This document shows, piece by piece, positions 35,114 to 44,294 of a stretch of 64,000 bases of DNA. This DNA is from Pseudomonas putida (lineage in GTDB: Bacteria > Pseudomonadota > Gammaproteobacteria > Pseudomonadales > Pseudomonadaceae). The stretch spans positions 930,001-994,000 of the forward strand of contig NZ_CP039371.1 in assembly GCF_005080685.1 (NCBI RefSeq). Direction: 5' to 3'. The notes beneath the pieces were generated by a model. That model had not been told where the DNA came from and ran no database searches. It saw only the letters and a program-made list of their open reading frames with translations. A program made the translations under genes and the position numbers. Within the stretch, counting starts at the first letter, position 1; each line of letters opens with the position of its first letter.

Positions 35114-36769
35114 ATGCGCAGCCTCTGTTGCTCCTCTAGCACGCCATGCCCGCCGGAGAGACTTCTGCTGGTTCGGCTGCGTCGACTGCTGTGTTTCGGG
35201 CTGCTCTGGGTTCAGGCTGCGTGGGCGAGCCCGGCCAACCAACCCAATGGCGGCCTACAGGTCATTGATGTACAGCTACGTTGGACGCACCAGTTTCAAT
35301 TTGCCGGCTACTACGCCGCCATCGCACAGGGCTATTACCGCGAAGAAGGGCTGGAAGTGCGCTTGCACGAGGGCGGCCCCAACATTACGCCGGTCGAGGA
35401 AGTGCTCTCCGGGCGGGCCCAATACGGCGAAGCCAATAGCGAACTGCTCTACGCACGCCTGAATGGAAAGCCGTTGGTTGCGCTGGCGGTAATATTCCAG
35501 CATTCCCCCTCCGTGCTGCTGGCGCGTACCGACAACGATGTTCGCACTGTGCACGACTTGATCGGCAAGCCGGTGATGTTGATGGATGCACAGACCGATG
35601 CCGATTTTCTCGCGATGTTCCGCAGCGAGGGTATACCTCCTGAGAAACTGAACCTGCTACCCAGCAGTTATAAAGTCGAGGATCTGGCCAACGGCAAAGT
35701 GACGGCGTTCAACTCGTACCTGACCAACGAGCCTTTCTACCTGCAACAGCGCGGCGTGGCGTACAACGTTATTTCGCCCGCCACCTACGGGATAGATTTC
35801 TACAGCGACATCCTGTTCACCAGCCAGTCCGAGATCGACGACAATCCGCAGCGGGTCGAGGCTTTGCGCCGCGCCACGTTACGGGGCTGGCGCTACGCGA
35901 TGGATAACCCCGAACAGATCATCGACCTGCTGATCGATCAGTATGCGGTGCAGAAAAGCCGCGCCCACCTCGAATTTGAAGCTAAAGCGATGCGTCCTCT
36001 GGTGGTATCCGACTTGATCGAGATCGGCCATATGAATCCAGGGCGCTGGCAACGTATGGCTGAAACTTTCCTCGAATTGGGCATGGTCAGCGATATCAAG
36101 GGGCTGGAAAACTTCATTTATGATCCCAACCCGCCTCAGCTCGTCGAGCGGCTGCGCAAGACGATCATCCTGATCAGTATTGGCTGCGCGCTGGCGCTGA
36201 TGTTCACGTTGGTGCTGCTGAACGTTCAGCGCCATCTGCGTAAAGAGATTAAATTACGCAAGCTCGCCGAAGAGGAAGTCCGCAAGCTGGCCTTCTATGA
36301 CAGCCTGACGGGCTTACCCAATCGCAATAGTTTCATTCCCTTCGCCAGCCAGAAGCTGCTCGACGCCAAGCGGCATGGCGAGCAATTGGCGCTGTGCTAC
36401 ATCGATTTGAACAACTTCAAGCAGATCAATGACTGTTTCGGCCATCAGGCGGGCGATGCCATCCTGATCCATGCAGCTTCGGCGATCAAATCCCATATCC
36501 GCGAGTTTGAAATCGCCGCGCGTATGGGCGGTGACGAGTTTGTCTTGCTACTCGACGGTGCGCATTGCAGAAGCGATATCCAGCGCATTACCCAGGAGAT
36601 CTGTGAGGCCGTTGCCTTGCCCATCCCTTGGAAAAACAGCCATATCAACGTCAGCGGGAGCCTAGGGTTGGCTTGGTACCCGGAAGATGGCGAACACCTC
36701 GACGAACTGATCTTCAAGGCCGACACTGCCATGTTCCAAAGCAAGGCCAGTATCACAGCGCAGGCATGA
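35114..36769 (+). CDS. NMT1/THI5-like periplasmic binding domain fused to a GGDEF domain
   Basis: A 551-residue membrane protein. It has a long N-terminal signal (to about AWA, residue 41), an NMT1/THI5-like solute-binding domain (~50-330) with LRWTHQFQFAGYYAA, a membrane helix (TIILISIGCALALMFTLVLL, ~360) and a GGDEF diguanylate cyclase domain (~390-550). The active-site GGDEF is intact at 472-476; the inhibitory RxxD site reads REFE and is weakened. The end is a few residues short of a typical GGDEF domain. Start ATG 35114 has AGGGA upstream; an earlier TTG at 35075 is less likely. It probably senses a small periplasmic ligand and makes c-di-GMP. Confidence 0.88.
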   Translation: MRSLCCSSSTPCPPERLLLVRLRRLLCFGLLWVQAAWASPANQPNGGLQVIDVQLRWTHQFQFAGYYAAIAQGYYREEGLEVRLHEGGPNITPVEEVLSGRAQYGEANSELLYARLNGKPLVALAVIFQHSPSVLLARTDNDVRTVHDLIGKPVMLMDAQTDADFLAMFRSEGIPPEKLNLLPSSYKVEDLANGKVTAFNSYLTNEPFYLQQRGVAYNVISPATYGIDFYSDILFTSQSEIDDNPQRVEALRRATLRGWRYAMDNPEQIIDLLIDQYAVQKSRAHLEFEAKAMRPLVVSDLIEIGHMNPGRWQRMAETFLELGMVSDIKGLENFIYDPNPPQLVERLRKTIILISIGCALALMFTLVLLNVQRHLRKEIKLRKLAEEEVRKLAFYDSLTGLPNRNSFIPFASQKLLDAKRHGEQLALCYIDLNNFKQINDCFGHQAGDAILIHAASAIKSHIREFEIAARMGGDEFVLLLDGAHCRSDIQRITQEICEAVALPIPWKNSHINVSGSLGLAWYPEDGEHLDELIFKADTAMFQSKASITAQA

Positions 36770-36795
36770 AGCTCCCTGCGCACCGCCCACGGTCT

Positions 36796-37269
36796 TCAGT
36801 CTTGATGCCGGATGGATGCCTGGCAACCGACCGGAAAATTCACTGAGTTTGCGATGAAACATTCGTGATGCGCCTGGTCATGTAGGCGCATGGCCAGATC
36901 GATATCCGAGTGTTTGCTGATGACGACCTGTGGCCGTAGTTGGGCCTCCCGGAAATGCCCTTTGCGCTCGCCATTCCCTTCGCTCATCCACGCAACGGGC
37001 TGGTCGACATACTCCAGCACGTTCACCTTGTTCACGGCGCAAATGTGCAGGTACCAAAGTTTGTGACAGGCAGAAAGCGAGGCGAGCAGCAGGTCTTCCG
37101 GGTTCCAGCGTTGGGCATCGCCGCGAAAGGCGGGGTCGGCGGAGCCGAGAATGGAAGCCTTGCCGGAGGCTTCGATGATGAAGTCGCGCTGGTAGGCCGT
37201 ATAGCTGGCCGTCCCTTCACCGGTGTTTCCCTGCCAGCTTACGTCGACGGTGTAAGTATGTTCCTTCAT
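36796..37269 (-). CDS. OsmC-family peroxide-reducing protein
   Basis: A 157-residue OsmC/Ohr-fold protein. The first catalytic cysteine is in LSACHKLWYL; the second is expected in HHECFIANS. It is 56 nt downstream of the arsN-like gene on the same strand, so it may be read from the ars promoter and help against oxidative stress from arsenic. Confidence 0.85.
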   Translation of the reverse strand: MKEHTYTVDVSWQGNTGEGTASYTAYQRDFIIEASGKASILGSADPAFRGDAQRWNPEDLLLASLSACHKLWYLHICAVNKVNVLEYVDQPVAWMSEGNGERKGHFREAQLRPQVVISKHSDIDLAMRLHDQAHHECFIANSVNFPVGCQASIRHQD

Positions 37270-37325
37270 ATTCCCTCGCTTATCGATGAATGAAAAACGC
37301 AGCTGTCTCCTTTATACCCGAGCTA

Positions 37326-37871
37326 TTACCCCTTTGACGTCAACTGCCCGAACGGCACGATGGAATGCGGCGGCATCGCCTGGCTCAGCCCGCGTCGCCA
37401 GTACCCCAGGTCATGCCAGCGCCCATGCTTGAACCCCACTTCCGGATACGTACCAATATGCGTGAACCCCAACGCCTCATGCAGCCCCACGCTGCCTTCG
37501 TTGGGTAGTGCGATGCCAGCATGCGCCGCATGAAACCCCTGGCGCTCCAAGATTGGCAACAACCGCTCATACAACGCCCGGCCAATGCCACTGCGATGGG
37601 CATGGCCCGCGATATACACCGTGACATCCACCGACCACTGATAAGCCTCCCGAGCACGGTGCTGGCTGGCATACGCATAGCCAACCACTTGGCCATCCCG
37701 CTCCGCCACCAGGTAGGGATACAGCGGCAACGTGGCTTCGATGCGCTTGGCCATCTCTGCAGCCGATGGCGGCTCCAGCTCGAAGGAGATTGCCGTATCC
37801 CGCACCACGGGGGCGTAGATGGCCTGGATTGCAGCGGCGTCCGCTGGCGCCGCGACTCGGATGTTGATCAT
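37326..37871 (-). CDS. arsN1: GNAT N-acetyltransferase of the phosphinothricin/arsinothricin type (ArsN1-like)
   Basis: A 181-residue GNAT protein of the Bar/Pat group with IRVAAPADAAAIQAIYAPVV, the acetyl-CoA loop HRSGIGRALYERLL, and the C-terminal VGFKHGRWHDLGYWRR. It lies 15 nt after arsH on the same strand, within the ars operon. ArsN1 enzymes of P. putida N-acetylate the arsenic antibiotic arsinothricin; that role here is inferred from family and position. Phosphinothricin or methionine sulfoximine are other possible substrates. Confidence 0.75.
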   Translation of the reverse strand: MINIRVAAPADAAAIQAIYAPVVRDTAISFELEPPSAAEMAKRIEATLPLYPYLVAERDGQVVGYAYASQHRAREAYQWSVDVTVYIAGHAHRSGIGRALYERLLPILERQGFHAAHAGIALPNEGSVGLHEALGFTHIGTYPEVGFKHGRWHDLGYWRRGLSQAMPPHSIVPFGQLTSKG

Positions 37872-37886
37872 GGGGGCTCCTGAAGG

Positions 37887-38621
37887 CTAGATGGACCGTT
37901 GGTTAACACGCGTGGAGAGCGCGTCGGCACTTTCCTTGCGTTCGGAGTACCGATCCACCATATACGCCTCCCGTCCCCGCACCAGCAGCGTGAACTTCAT
38001 CAGCTCTTCCATCACATCGACCACGCGGTCGTAGTACGAGGATGGCTTCATGCGCCCGTTTTCGTCGAACTCCAGGAATGCCTTGGGCACGGACGACTGG
38101 TTGGGGATCGTGATCATGCGCATCCAGCGGCCCAGCACACGCAGCTGATTGACCGTGTTGAACGACTGCGAGCCGCCGCACACCTGCATCACCGCCAGGG
38201 TCTTGCCCTGGGAGGGGCGCACCGCGCCCAGCGCCAGGGGTATCCAGTCGATCTGCGCCTTGAACACGGCGGACATCGCGCCGTGGCGCTCGGGCGAACA
38301 CCACACCTGGCCTTCCGACCACATCACCAGGTCACGTAGTTGCTGCACCTTTGGATGGTCGATCGGCGCGTCATCGGGCAGCGGCAGGCCGGAGGGGTCG
38401 AAGACGACCGTTTCGGCGCCCATCAGCTCCAGAATACGCGCAGCTTCCTGGGTCAGCAGACGGCTGAACGAGCGCTCGCGGGTCGACCCGTAGAGCAGCA
38501 GGATGCGCGGCTTGTGGGCTGGCGCCGCCTGCCGGGTGAGCTTGTCCAGGCTCGGCGCATCGAACAGGTCGAGGTCCAGGCTTGGGTAGTCCTGCGGGGG
38601 CTGCGTCGGGAAGTCGGTCAT
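37887..38621 (-). CDS. arsH: NADPH-dependent FMN reductase / organoarsenical oxidase ArsH
   Basis: A 244-residue flavodoxin-like protein of the ArsH family; FMN-binding [15 protein letters not shown] and the conserved [14 protein letters not shown] and [10 protein letters not shown] are present. ArsH oxidises trivalent organoarsenicals. Its start overlaps the end of arsC by 1 nt, in the order arsR-arsB-arsC-arsH. Confidence 0.95.
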   Translation of the reverse strand: MTDFPTQPPQDYPSLDLDLFDAPSLDKLTRQAAPAHKPRILLLYGSTRERSFSRLLTQEAARILELMGAETVVFDPSGLPLPDDAPIDHPKVQQLRDLVMWSEGQVWCSPERHGAMSAVFKAQIDWIPLALGAVRPSQGKTLAVMQVCGGSQSFNTVNQLRVLGRWMRMITIPNQSSVPKAFLEFDENGRMKPSSYYDRVVDVMEELMKFTLLVRGREAYMVDRYSERKESADALSTRVNQRSI

Positions 38622-39091
38622 CAGCGTTCTCCAATCCGGTCCAGTGCGAGCTTGAGCTCGGTGGGGCCGAGCGCACTGTGGTCGAGGGCGAAGAAGGCGG
38701 CGAAGCGCCTGCGGATATGGGCGACGGTGGCGTCGAAGGCCGCCTGGACGTCCTCATCGCTGCCTTGCACGTCCGACGGATCCGAAAGGCCCCAGTGGCT
38801 TTTCACCGACGGGCCGAAGAACACCGGGCAAGGCTCGCCGTTCGCCTTGTCGCACACGGTGATGACGATGTCGGGAGGGCTGTCCTGGAAGCTTTCGGAG
38901 CCTTTGCTGTACAGCGCAGAGGTATCCACCCCGAGGCCGTCGAGCGTGCTCACTGCTCGTGGGTTCAAGCGCCCGCTGGGGAAGCTGCCGGAACTCACGG
39001 CGGTCATGCCGGCGGGGGCGAGGTGATTGAACAGGCCCTCGCAGAGCACGCTGCGGCAACTGTTGGCGGTACACATGAACAAGACTTTCAT
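38621..39091 (-). CDS. arsC: Arsenate reductase (low-molecular-weight phosphatase family)
   Basis: A 156-residue ArsC of the LMW-PTP fold. The P-loop CTANSCR starts at C7 with the CX5R pattern. A further [15 protein letters not shown] region supplies cysteines for the thiol relay. It reduces arsenate to arsenite for export by ArsB, whose stop is 9 nt upstream. Confidence 0.94.
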   Translation of the reverse strand: MKVLFMCTANSCRSVLCEGLFNHLAPAGMTAVSSGSFPSGRLNPRAVSTLDGLGVDTSALYSKGSESFQDSPPDIVITVCDKANGEPCPVFFGPSVKSHWGLSDPSDVQGSDEDVQAAFDATVAHIRRRFAAFFALDHSALGPTELKLALDRIGER

Positions 39092-39100
39092 GCAGGGCTC

Positions 39101-40390
39101 CTAGGCAGTGAGGCTCAGCCGCACGGCCAGCGCGGCCAGGGTCACGAGCAGGATCGGCAGGGTCAGCAGGGTGCCCACCTTGAAGTAGTAACCCCAGGTG
39201 ATGCGGATGTTCTTCTGCGCCAGCACGTGCAGCCACAGCAAGGTGGCGAGGCTGCCGATGGGGGTGAACTTCGGGCCCAGGTCGCAGCCGATGACATTGG
39301 CGTACACCATCGCTTGATGGACCACGCCGGTGGCTTCGCTGCCCTGGATCGAAAGTGCGCCGATGAGCACGCTGGGCATGTTGTTCATCACCGAGGACAA
39401 CAGCGCCGCCGCGACACCCGTGCCCAGGGTGGCGGCCCACAGGCCAAGGCCTGCGAGCAGGTTGAGCAGGGCGGTGAAGGCCTCGGTCAGCCCGGCGTTG
39501 CGCAAGCCATAGACCACCAGGTACATGCCCAGGGAAAACACCACCACTTGCCATGGCGCATGCCTGATGACCTTGCGGGTGGAGATGACGTGGCCCTTGC
39601 CGGCGATCACCAGCAGGATCACCGCGCACACCGCCGCGACCACGCTGATGGGGATGCCCATCGGCTCCAGCGCGAACAGGCCGGCCAGCAGCAGGGCCAG
39701 CACCCACCAGCCGGCGATGAACGTGGCCGGGTCGCGGATGGCGCGTTTGGGCTCGGCCAGTTGGCGGGGGTTGTATTGGGCGGGGATGTCCTTCTTGTAG
39801 AACAGCCAGAGCATCAGCAACGTAGCCGCGACGCTCACCAGGTTCACCGGCCACATCACCGAGGCGTACTCGCCGAAGCCCACGCCGAAGAAGTCGGCGG
39901 AAACGATGTTCACTAGGTTGGACACGACCATGGGCAGGCTGGCGGTGTCGGCGATGAAGCCCGCAGCCATGACGAAGGCGAGGGTGGCGGCAGGGCTGAA
40001 GCGCAGGGCGGTGAGCATGGCGATGACGATGGGTGTGAGGATCAGCGCCGCGCCGTCGTTGGCGAACAGGGCCGATACGGCAGCGCCCAGCAGCACCATC
40101 AGTGCGAACAGCCGCCCGCCGTGGCCCCGCCCCCAGCGTGCCATGTGCAGGGCCGCCCACTCGAAGAAGCCGGCTTCATCGAGCAGCAGGCTGATGATGA
40201 TGACCGCGATGAACGTGGCCGTGGCGTTCCACACGATGTGCCAGACCACGGGCACGTCGCCGAGGCTGACCACGCCGGTGAGCAGCGCCAAGATCGCCCC
40301 GGCGGCAGCGCTCCAGCCAACGCCGAGGCCCTTGGGCTGCCAGATGACCAGGGTGAGGGTGAAGATGAAGATCAGGGCGGCGATGAGCAT
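39101..40390 (-). CDS. arsB: Arsenite efflux pump ArsB
   Basis: A 429-residue inner-membrane antiporter of the ArsB/NhaD group with about twelve hydrophobic segments. Conserved [11 protein letters not shown] and the [17 protein letters not shown] motif are present. It lies 9 nt downstream of arsR in the operon. It is paired with no ArsA, so it works on membrane potential alone. Confidence 0.95.
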   Translation of the reverse strand: MLIAALIFIFTLTLVIWQPKGLGVGWSAAAGAILALLTGVVSLGDVPVVWHIVWNATATFIAVIIISLLLDEAGFFEWAALHMARWGRGHGGRLFALMVLLGAAVSALFANDGAALILTPIVIAMLTALRFSPAATLAFVMAAGFIADTASLPMVVSNLVNIVSADFFGVGFGEYASVMWPVNLVSVAATLLMLWLFYKKDIPAQYNPRQLAEPKRAIRDPATFIAGWWVLALLLAGLFALEPMGIPISVVAAVCAVILLVIAGKGHVISTRKVIRHAPWQVVVFSLGMYLVVYGLRNAGLTEAFTALLNLLAGLGLWAATLGTGVAAALLSSVMNNMPSVLIGALSIQGSEATGVVHQAMVYANVIGCDLGPKFTPIGSLATLLWLHVLAQKNIRITWGYYFKVGTLLTLPILLVTLAALAVRLSLTA

Positions 40391-40399
40391 TGGCGGACC

Positions 40400-40750
40400 T
40401 CAGCAGCACGAAACGTGTCGGACGGGGCGACCTTCCATGGAGGCAAGGCGCGCTTGGTCGCCATGCACCCAATTGCGGTGCGCTTCGAGCGTTACCTGGA
40501 GGACATGGGTGATCCACTCGGGGAGTTCGGGGTGCAGCCGGTAGTAGATCCACTGGCCCTGGCGGCGATCCTCCAGCAGCCCACAGGCCCGAAGCTGGGC
40601 CAGGTGGCGGGAGACTTTCGGCTGGTTGTCATCGAGTGCCCAGATCAGCTCGCACACGCACAGCTCGCCTTCTGCGAACAGCATCAGCATGATCCGCGCC
40701 CGGGTTTCATCACCGAGGCACTTGAATACAGCAGGAGGGGAGAGGGGCAT
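40400..40750 (-). CDS. arsR: Arsenic-responsive repressor ArsR
   Basis: A 116-residue winged-helix repressor. The As(III)-binding site ELCVCEL (CxC) precedes the recognition helix QPKVSRHLAQLR. The C-terminus ends in HVSCC, an additional possible metal-binding cysteine pair. It is the first gene of the ars operon and controls it. Confidence 0.95.
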   Translation of the reverse strand: MPLSPPAVFKCLGDETRARIMLMLFAEGELCVCELIWALDDNQPKVSRHLAQLRACGLLEDRRQGQWIYYRLHPELPEWITHVLQVTLEAHRNWVHGDQARLASMEGRPVRHVSCC

Positions 40751-40766
40751 GGGGGCCTTTCATCTG

Positions 40767-40790
40767 TAGATTCGAATATTCGGATTTACG
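40767..40790 (-). promoter_or_regulatory. ArsR operator / ars promoter region
   Basis: An imperfect palindrome around ATTCGAATATTCGGAT lies about 20 nt upstream of the arsR start. Sequences of this kind are bound by ArsR in other pseudomonads. Confidence 0.6.
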
Positions 40791-40904
40791 CATATATAGA
40801 TCTGGGTTGCAAAGGCCTCCGGTCATCTGCCTTTGGCTCCTCGGAGCGGATGAATCGAATGTGATATTTTGCGCGTCCTTCAATCGACTTCAGGAAGAGG
40901 TCTC

Positions 40905-41711
40905 ATGCAATTCGCTTTTGTTGCAAACGAACTTAAAGAAGAGCAAGCACAGGACCGCAACCCCGCTTGCAGATCGGTTCAGCGCAAGGGGCTGAACATT
41001 CTGGCTGCCGCTGTGTTCGCCACTCTCACCAGCACGGCCACATTGGCAGCAGACGACATTTCGGGCGTCGCCATCGGTTCTTCGTTGGCAGAGGCCAAGG
41101 CGGCCATCGCCGAGGCGAACGCCAACTATGAAATCACCCCGTTGATGCTTACCAATGGCCAGGAAGCCGGTGTCACGGCAAAAACCAACGACCTGATGCC
41201 ATGGACGGGCTCCAACAACGCAGGCGGGCCTTCGGACGAGTTTGCAGCGTTACTCAATGATGCTGGCAAGGTCTGGTTCGTCGCCCGCGTGCAACGCTTC
41301 GACAAAGGGGGGCGCATCAAGCTCGATGCGCTCAAGGAGGCCTTGATCGAGAAGTTCGGCCAGCCTTCGGGCACGACGAAAATCGGCACGCTCGGCTTCA
41401 ACTGGCAGTACTTCCGCGACGGTAAGCAATGGACCGGATCGGGCGTGGCGCCATGTCAAGGAAACGGCACCACCACCACTATTCCGGGCGTATCGGTCAC
41501 CGCTCCGCGCTCCTTCAGCCCCAAATGCGGCAAGATCGTTTCGGTTCACGCTGCGACGCAACCTGACATGATGGTGCCGTATTACACGATCACTATCACC
41601 GATGCCAAAGGCATGTTCGATGAACTCGCGGCACGGGATGCGAAGGAAGAAGCCGACCGTAAGCAGAAACTGGCCGACGAACAAGCGAAGGCCGTGAAGC
41701 CGAAAATCTGA
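40905..41711 (+). CDS. Predicted exported protein of unknown function
   Basis: A 268-residue protein I do not recognise. AGGAAGAGG precedes the ATG at 40905. The first ~27 residues are polar, then a signal-like helix (ILAAAVFATLTSTATLA) with a likely cleavage before ADDISG, so the signal has an extended N-region. The mature part contains two cysteines far apart (APCQGN and PKCGKI) which could form a disulfide, and a charged Lys/Glu-rich helix at the end. Divergent from arsR. Confidence 0.6.
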   Translation: MQFAFVANELKEEQAQDRNPACRSVQRKGLNILAAAVFATLTSTATLAADDISGVAIGSSLAEAKAAIAEANANYEITPLMLTNGQEAGVTAKTNDLMPWTGSNNAGGPSDEFAALLNDAGKVWFVARVQRFDKGGRIKLDALKEALIEKFGQPSGTTKIGTLGFNWQYFRDGKQWTGSGVAPCQGNGTTTTIPGVSVTAPRSFSPKCGKIVSVHAATQPDMMVPYYTITITDAKGMFDELAARDAKEEADRKQKLADEQAKAVKPKI

Positions 41712-41789
41712 GGTTCAGCCTCGGCCAGAGGCATCCCTTGCGCAGCTATGCGCTCTCATAGAAAAAACATAACTAATTGATTTATCAGG

Positions 41790-41965
41790 GATCTGTAGGA
41801 GCGGGCTTGTCCCGCGAACACCGGCGAAGCCGGTGCCATCCACCGCGTCGCCCCATTCGCGGGACAAGCCCGCTCCCACAGGACCACCGCTGTCTCAGTT
41901 TCGGCGCAGTATCTGTAGGAGCGGGTTTACCCGCGAACACGGGCGCAGCCCGTGCCATACCCTGG
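41790..41965. repeat. Cluster of three REP elements (type A)
   Basis: REP copies at about 41795-41845, 41855-41882 and 41913-41960, two of them with a GCCGGTGCC- or GGGCGCAGCCC-type hairpin attached. They fill the whole gap between the exported protein and the next gene. Confidence 0.85.
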
Positions 41966-41989
41966 CGGTGTTGCCTTACGTAATTGGCA

Positions 41990-42679
41990 TCACACTCGGC
42001 GATGCTCGTTGTCGGCCACATCGGGATCCAGTTTCTTGCGCACCAGTGCCATATAGAGGGCCGATTCGCCCTTGGCTGCATCGATGTAGTTGGCGCTGTT
42101 CATGTCGAACAGCAACGTCGGCTCGGCCACCAACTCCAGTTTGGGTGCGTTTGCGTACCACTCGTTGTCGTCTTGCAGCCCATGCTTGAAGGCTTCGAGC
42201 ATGCGCTGGCAATTGTCGAAATCCTTGTGCCGGACATATCCGCCACTTTGGTCATCGTAGAAGTTATGGAACACCAGCAGCACGATACCCCAGCGATTGG
42301 CTTGCTCGTTCCATTGCGTGTTGGGGATGAATTTTTCCAGGTCGTAGCGAATTTCGTAGATCTTCTGGTAGGCATTCTTGTTGTTGTGGACAACTTTGAA
42401 TTCCAGCGCGTGTGGTGGCTGCTCAGCGAGTTGGTCTTCGACCCAGATATCCACCTTCTTGCGCTCGGCAGCCACCAGCCAGCGGGGCACATTGTGGCGC
42501 TCGCTCAAAGGCTCCCCCAGGTCGAAGCGATCACGGTGGATGTCCAGCAATGCAGCCGCCTCGAGGCTGAGCCACAACTCAGGCGCAGTGGTAACGGCCA
42601 TGGATGCGAGCATGCGACGGCGCTCTTCCTGCTGGAGGTGGGTAATCAGGAATTCAAAGAATGAAGGTACGAAAGACAT
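41990..42679 (-). CDS. Unrecognised protein with a possible PD-(D/E)XK nuclease motif
   Basis: A 229-residue cytoplasmic protein, start ATG 42679. Residues 71-97 run RKKVDIWV ... ALEFKVV; D77 and E93-x-K95 are spaced as in the catalytic core of PD-(D/E)XK nucleases, with E40 as a possible helix-1 Glu. Downstream helices are rich in charged and aromatic residues. No methylase or other restriction partner is adjacent, so it would be an orphan, and the motif could be chance. Confidence 0.5.
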   Translation of the reverse strand: MSFVPSFFEFLITHLQQEERRRMLASMAVTTAPELWLSLEAAALLDIHRDRFDLGEPLSERHNVPRWLVAAERKKVDIWVEDQLAEQPPHALEFKVVHNNKNAYQKIYEIRYDLEKFIPNTQWNEQANRWGIVLLVFHNFYDDQSGGYVRHKDFDNCQRMLEAFKHGLQDDNEWYANAPKLELVAEPTLLFDMNSANYIDAAKGESALYMALVRKKLDPDVADNEHRRV

Positions 42680-42879
42680 GGAATGGCATCTGCTATGTGA
42701 AAGCCTATGGAAGGGCGTGTGGTAATGGCTAAATAGCATTACGCGAGATTGCGTGTCGACCACAGGCGGCGTGGCGGACAGACTGCCAAGCACGGTAGAG
42801 GAGAATGACGGTTTGCATGATGGAGGGCATGTGTCGTCCCTCAGACCTCGATGACCAGTCTCGATTTCCGTGGTTTGCT

Positions 42880-43182
42880 CTAGAAGAACGTATCGGGCCA
42901 CACCAGTGGGATCCCCCCGAGCACGACCAGTACGGCCTGTACCCCGACGGTCACCAACACTTCCTTGGGTGAGCGGCGGATGAACCAGTAGACCGCGTTC
43001 AACAGCATCGATACCAGGTTGGTGAGCCACAGCACGGCGAGCGCCAGGATGCCGCGTATGTCGATAGGCGAGCTGGTGCGTGACATCAGCACATACAGCG
43101 CCAGGGCGGCGCCGAATAGCACCACCGCGATCGAGAAGAAGGCCAGGCGGCGGGTAAACCGTAGAGCGTCATCGGGCATCAT
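42880..43182 (-). CDS. Small membrane protein, unrecognised
   Basis: A 100-residue protein with three predicted membrane helices (FFSIAVVLFGAALALYVLM, ILALAVLWLTNLVSMLLNAVYW, VLVTVGVQAVLVVLGGIPLVW). AGGAAAG precedes the ATG pair at 43179-43182. It is divergent from the membrane protein at 43274 with about 90 nt between. Confidence 0.65.
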   Translation of the reverse strand: MMPDDALRFTRRLAFFSIAVVLFGAALALYVLMSRTSSPIDIRGILALAVLWLTNLVSMLLNAVYWFIRRSPKEVLVTVGVQAVLVVLGGIPLVWPDTFF

Positions 43183-43273
43183 GCCGGGTGCTTTCCTTGA
43201 ATGAAGAGCGCTTGGGACTACGCGCAGCCTGGATTATTCTGCGCAGCCTGCATCGGGGTTTACAAGGACGTCC

Positions 43274-44260
43274 ATGATCCCTATCGACATGCCGCTCATG
43301 CTGCTCGGCTACATGATCTTCATCTTTTCCGAAGTGTTCCTCTGGCTGCTGATCGCCTGGCTGGTGGCCTGGCTGATCCCGCGCAGCCGACGCTACATGC
43401 TGGCGCGGCGTTGGCGCTACGGGCTGCTGGGCGTGCTGCTGGCGGTGGGCTGCGTACCCTATGTCGAACTCAACTTCAGTCACTGGCAGGAATGGCGCGC
43501 GCACAATCCGCGCCTGGAGCATGAGGAAGTACTCGGCGACCTGGTGCTGCCGGCAGGCACCCGCGTCCACCTGGACTACCCGGAGCCGACCAACGACTGG
43601 ACGGGCAAGCCGCTTCCTTATGGCCTGCAGAGCTTGGACGGCGCCGAATTCGAGTGCGCTCCGGGCAACATCAAGGGCTTCCAGGTACGCAGCCTCAAAC
43701 TAAGGGGTTACGACGCGACGCTGCAGACGCTGGCCGCGCACGAGATAGAAGGATGGCGCTGCGAGGCCGGGCAGGTCGAGTTCAAGATCTCGCCCAAGGC
43801 GCAATTGAGGTTCGCCGACTGGCAGCTGTACCACTGCACCCTGGCGGCAGGTACGAAACTGGGGGGCATCGTCTGGCCGGGGCCGGTGACGCTGTTTCTC
43901 GACCGCGACGGATGGGATGCCAGGGCCGACGAGGCTTCGATCACCCAGCTGGGCATGGCGCTGCGCTGGTTCAGCATGCGCGGTGAGCGCCCTTACGGGC
44001 CGGCGAGAGGCTGGGACGGCACGCTCAACCAACCCGCCGATTTCGGCCCGGTGCAGTACCCCGCCGATGTTCATGTGGAGCACTACAAGGGCCAGTTGCT
44101 GTTCAGCGTGCCGGTTGATGCGCAAGCCCTGGACCGACGCACCAACACCCCCATCGAGGGCGGTAACACCGTGGTGCACAGCCTGGCGGGAGACGTGCTG
44201 CAGGTGCGTCCGAGCCGCAAGCTGGGCGATCCGTATCCCGATGCGGTCGTGGTGCCCTGA
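43274..44260 (+). CDS. Membrane-anchored protein of unknown function
   Basis: A 328-residue protein with two N-terminal membrane helices (FIFSEVFLWLLIAWLVAWLI and YGLLGVLLAVGCVPYVEL), then a large beta-rich domain likely outside the membrane. The domain has repeats of the style LPAGTRVHLDYP and LAAGTKLGGIVWPGP, suggesting a beta-solenoid or jelly-roll. Family unknown. It faces the convergent DUF1963 gene. Confidence 0.65.
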   Translation: MIPIDMPLMLLGYMIFIFSEVFLWLLIAWLVAWLIPRSRRYMLARRWRYGLLGVLLAVGCVPYVELNFSHWQEWRAHNPRLEHEEVLGDLVLPAGTRVHLDYPEPTNDWTGKPLPYGLQSLDGAEFECAPGNIKGFQVRSLKLRGYDATLQTLAAHEIEGWRCEAGQVEFKISPKAQLRFADWQLYHCTLAAGTKLGGIVWPGPVTLFLDRDGWDARADEASITQLGMALRWFSMRGERPYGPARGWDGTLNQPADFGPVQYPADVHVEHYKGQLLFSVPVDAQALDRRTNTPIEGGNTVVHSLAGDVLQVRPSRKLGDPYPDAVVVP

Positions 44261-44294
44261 ACGCCGGCAGGTGTCCAAGGTGGGGCAGCAGTGT

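Noticed and set aside
41790..41965. Possible CRISPR array
   Set aside because: Repeats are palindromic REPs in alternating orientation with unequal spacing; no cas genes.
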